From positions 1-6,369 of the forward strand of contig CAMWMW010000112.1 in the NCBI GenBank assembly GCA_947175455.1: DNA of 6,369 bases, in the 5' to 3' direction. The position numbers were made by a program, and so were the translations under genes. This document shows, piece after piece, positions 5,630 through 6,369 of the stretch; positions within the stretch are counted from its first letter, which is position 1; each line of letters starts with the position of its first letter. The notes under the pieces were generated by a model. That model saw only the letters and a program-made list of their open reading frames with translations. It did not search any database and was not told where the DNA came from. This stretch comes from an uncultured Porphyromonadaceae bacterium. Lineage in GTDB: Bacteria > Bacteroidota > Bacteroidia > Bacteroidales > Muribaculaceae.

Positions 5630-6369
5630 TTGGCTTTGAAAAGAAATGCATTGGGACGCGGACTTGATTCGCTGATCTCAATGGGAGATATAAGAACAGA
5701 GGGTTCATCGGCGATATCGGAAATAGATATCTGCCGCATCGAACCCAATCCGGATCAGCCCCGTCGCTCTTTCGACGAGACCACTCTTGACGAGCTTGCC
5801 GCATCGATTCGCGAACTGGGTGTTGTGCAGCCGCTGACGCTCCGCATGAACGATGAGGGGAATTACCAGATAATTGCCGGCGAACGGCGCTGGCGGGCGG
5901 CACGCAAGGCAGGTCTGACCTCTGTGCCGGCATATGTGCGGACTGTCTCTGACTCGGAAATGACCGAGATGGCTCTTATAGAGAACATTCAGCGCGAAGA
6001 CCTGAACGCCATAGAGGTGGCTCTCGGGTTCAAGAAACTTATCGATTCGTATAATCTGACGCAAGAGCGTCTTTCCGAGCGTCTCGGCAAGAAACGCGCC
6101 ACTATAGCGAACCATCTTCGTCTGCTCCGGCTTCCAGCCGAGATTCAGCTTGGCTTGCGCGACAGAAAACTCGATATGGGGCATGCCCGTGCGATTCTGT
6201 CGGTGGAAGACCCGAAGATTCAGCTCAAGCTCTACAAGCAGGTGATAAAGGAGGGGTTGTCTGTGCGTGCCGTAGAAGAACTCGGACGCAAACTCGCTGA
6301 GGGAGAGGGTCCCGATGCTCCGGCAAAGGTGAAAAGTGAGAAATCCGCCGACATCCGTATGCTTGAAAA
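5630..6369 (+). CDS. parB: ParB/Spo0J chromosome-partition protein (3' end outside window)
   Basis: The first 246 residues of a ParB/Spo0J protein, which loads at parS, forms CTP-dependent sliding clamps and stimulates ParA ATPase. Seen: ParA-interacting N-terminal motif LGRGLDSL (8-15); start of the ParB domain at EIDICRIEPNPDQPRRSFD (31-49); CTP-binding arginine motif GERRWRA (84-90); ENIQREDLNAIE (118-129); and a helix-turn-helix with TQERLSERLGKKRATIANHLRLLRLP (144-169). The dimerisation domain is cut off by the window end. No ATG is usable: the first in-frame ATG (5681) would remove the N-terminal motif. The likely start is TTG at 5630 (MALKRNALGRGL) or TTG at 5636. The parA TAA (5621-5623) is in frame, only two codons before the first TTG. 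Confidence 0.95.
   Translation, partial: MALKRNALGRGLDSLISMGDIRTEGSSAISEIDICRIEPNPDQPRRSFDETTLDELAASIRELGVVQPLTLRMNDEGNYQIIAGERRWRAARKAGLTSVPAYVRTVSDSEMTEMALIENIQREDLNAIEVALGFKKLIDSYNLTQERLSERLGKKRATIANHLRLLRLPAEIQLGLRDRKLDMGHARAILSVEDPKIQLKLYKQVIKEGLSVRAVEELGRKLAEGEGPDAPAKVKSEKSADIRMLE

Noticed and set aside
5705..6184. Minus-strand open frame opposite parB
   Set aside because: The + strand frame encodes all the diagnostic ParB motifs through this interval, so the antisense frame is a shadow.
1..6369. Defence island, phage, insertion sequence, CRISPR array, riboswitch or retron
   Set aside because: I looked for direct repeats, terminal inverted repeats, transposase or reverse-transcriptase motifs and long structured non-coding regions. 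No gap exceeds 300 bases and all genes are housekeeping or transport types.

Overview
The window looks like ordinary core chromosome of a Bacteroidales bacterium; a gut Muribaculaceae/Bacteroides relative is my best guess. Three things point there. None of the seven visible complete or near-complete start sites has a recognisable Shine-Dalgarno sequence. A good Bacteroidetes-type -7 element (TAnnTTTG) lies before parA. The gene families are typical of the group: a short-form pgi, a DUF4332 protein and a compact chromosomal parAB. Base composition is near 50% GC throughout, and no mobile element, CRISPR array, rRNA or tRNA is seen.

Layout, left to right. The last codons of an upstream + strand gene are followed by a hairpin and then pgi (90-1394, +). 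A strong, probably bidirectional terminator at about 1437-1466 separates pgi from a convergent minus-strand gene group. Read 5' to 3' on the minus strand, that group is a small single-pass membrane protein (3984-3793), a YjjP-like exporter subunit (3772-2978), a YjjB-like exporter subunit (2907-2422) and a LysR-type regulator (2417-1518). Upstream of it, a separate minus-strand gene for a 135-residue DUF4332 helix-hairpin-helix protein (4595-4188) ends in its own rho-independent terminator (4133-4173). A 242-base divergent intergenic region with several inverted repeats leads to the + strand chromosome-partition genes parA (4838-5623) and parB (5630 to beyond the window end; likely TTG start).

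How the genes work together. The YjjP and YjjB halves together make one ThrE/YjjPB-type exporter (amino acid or succinate in characterised relatives). The co-directional LysR protein is its most likely regulator and the small membrane protein a possible accessory factor. ParA and ParB form the ATPase and the CTP-dependent clamp of the chromosome segregation system; no parS site is recognisable here. pgi is a glycolytic housekeeping gene, functionally separate from the rest.

I see no clear evidence for a wholly new system. The items most worth a second look are the regulator-terminated exporter operon with its unannotated small membrane protein and upstream dyad, and the parA-parB junction, where parB sits in frame behind the parA stop with only non-ATG starts available. 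The divergent DUF4332/parA region, where both start codons abut hairpins, is the third.
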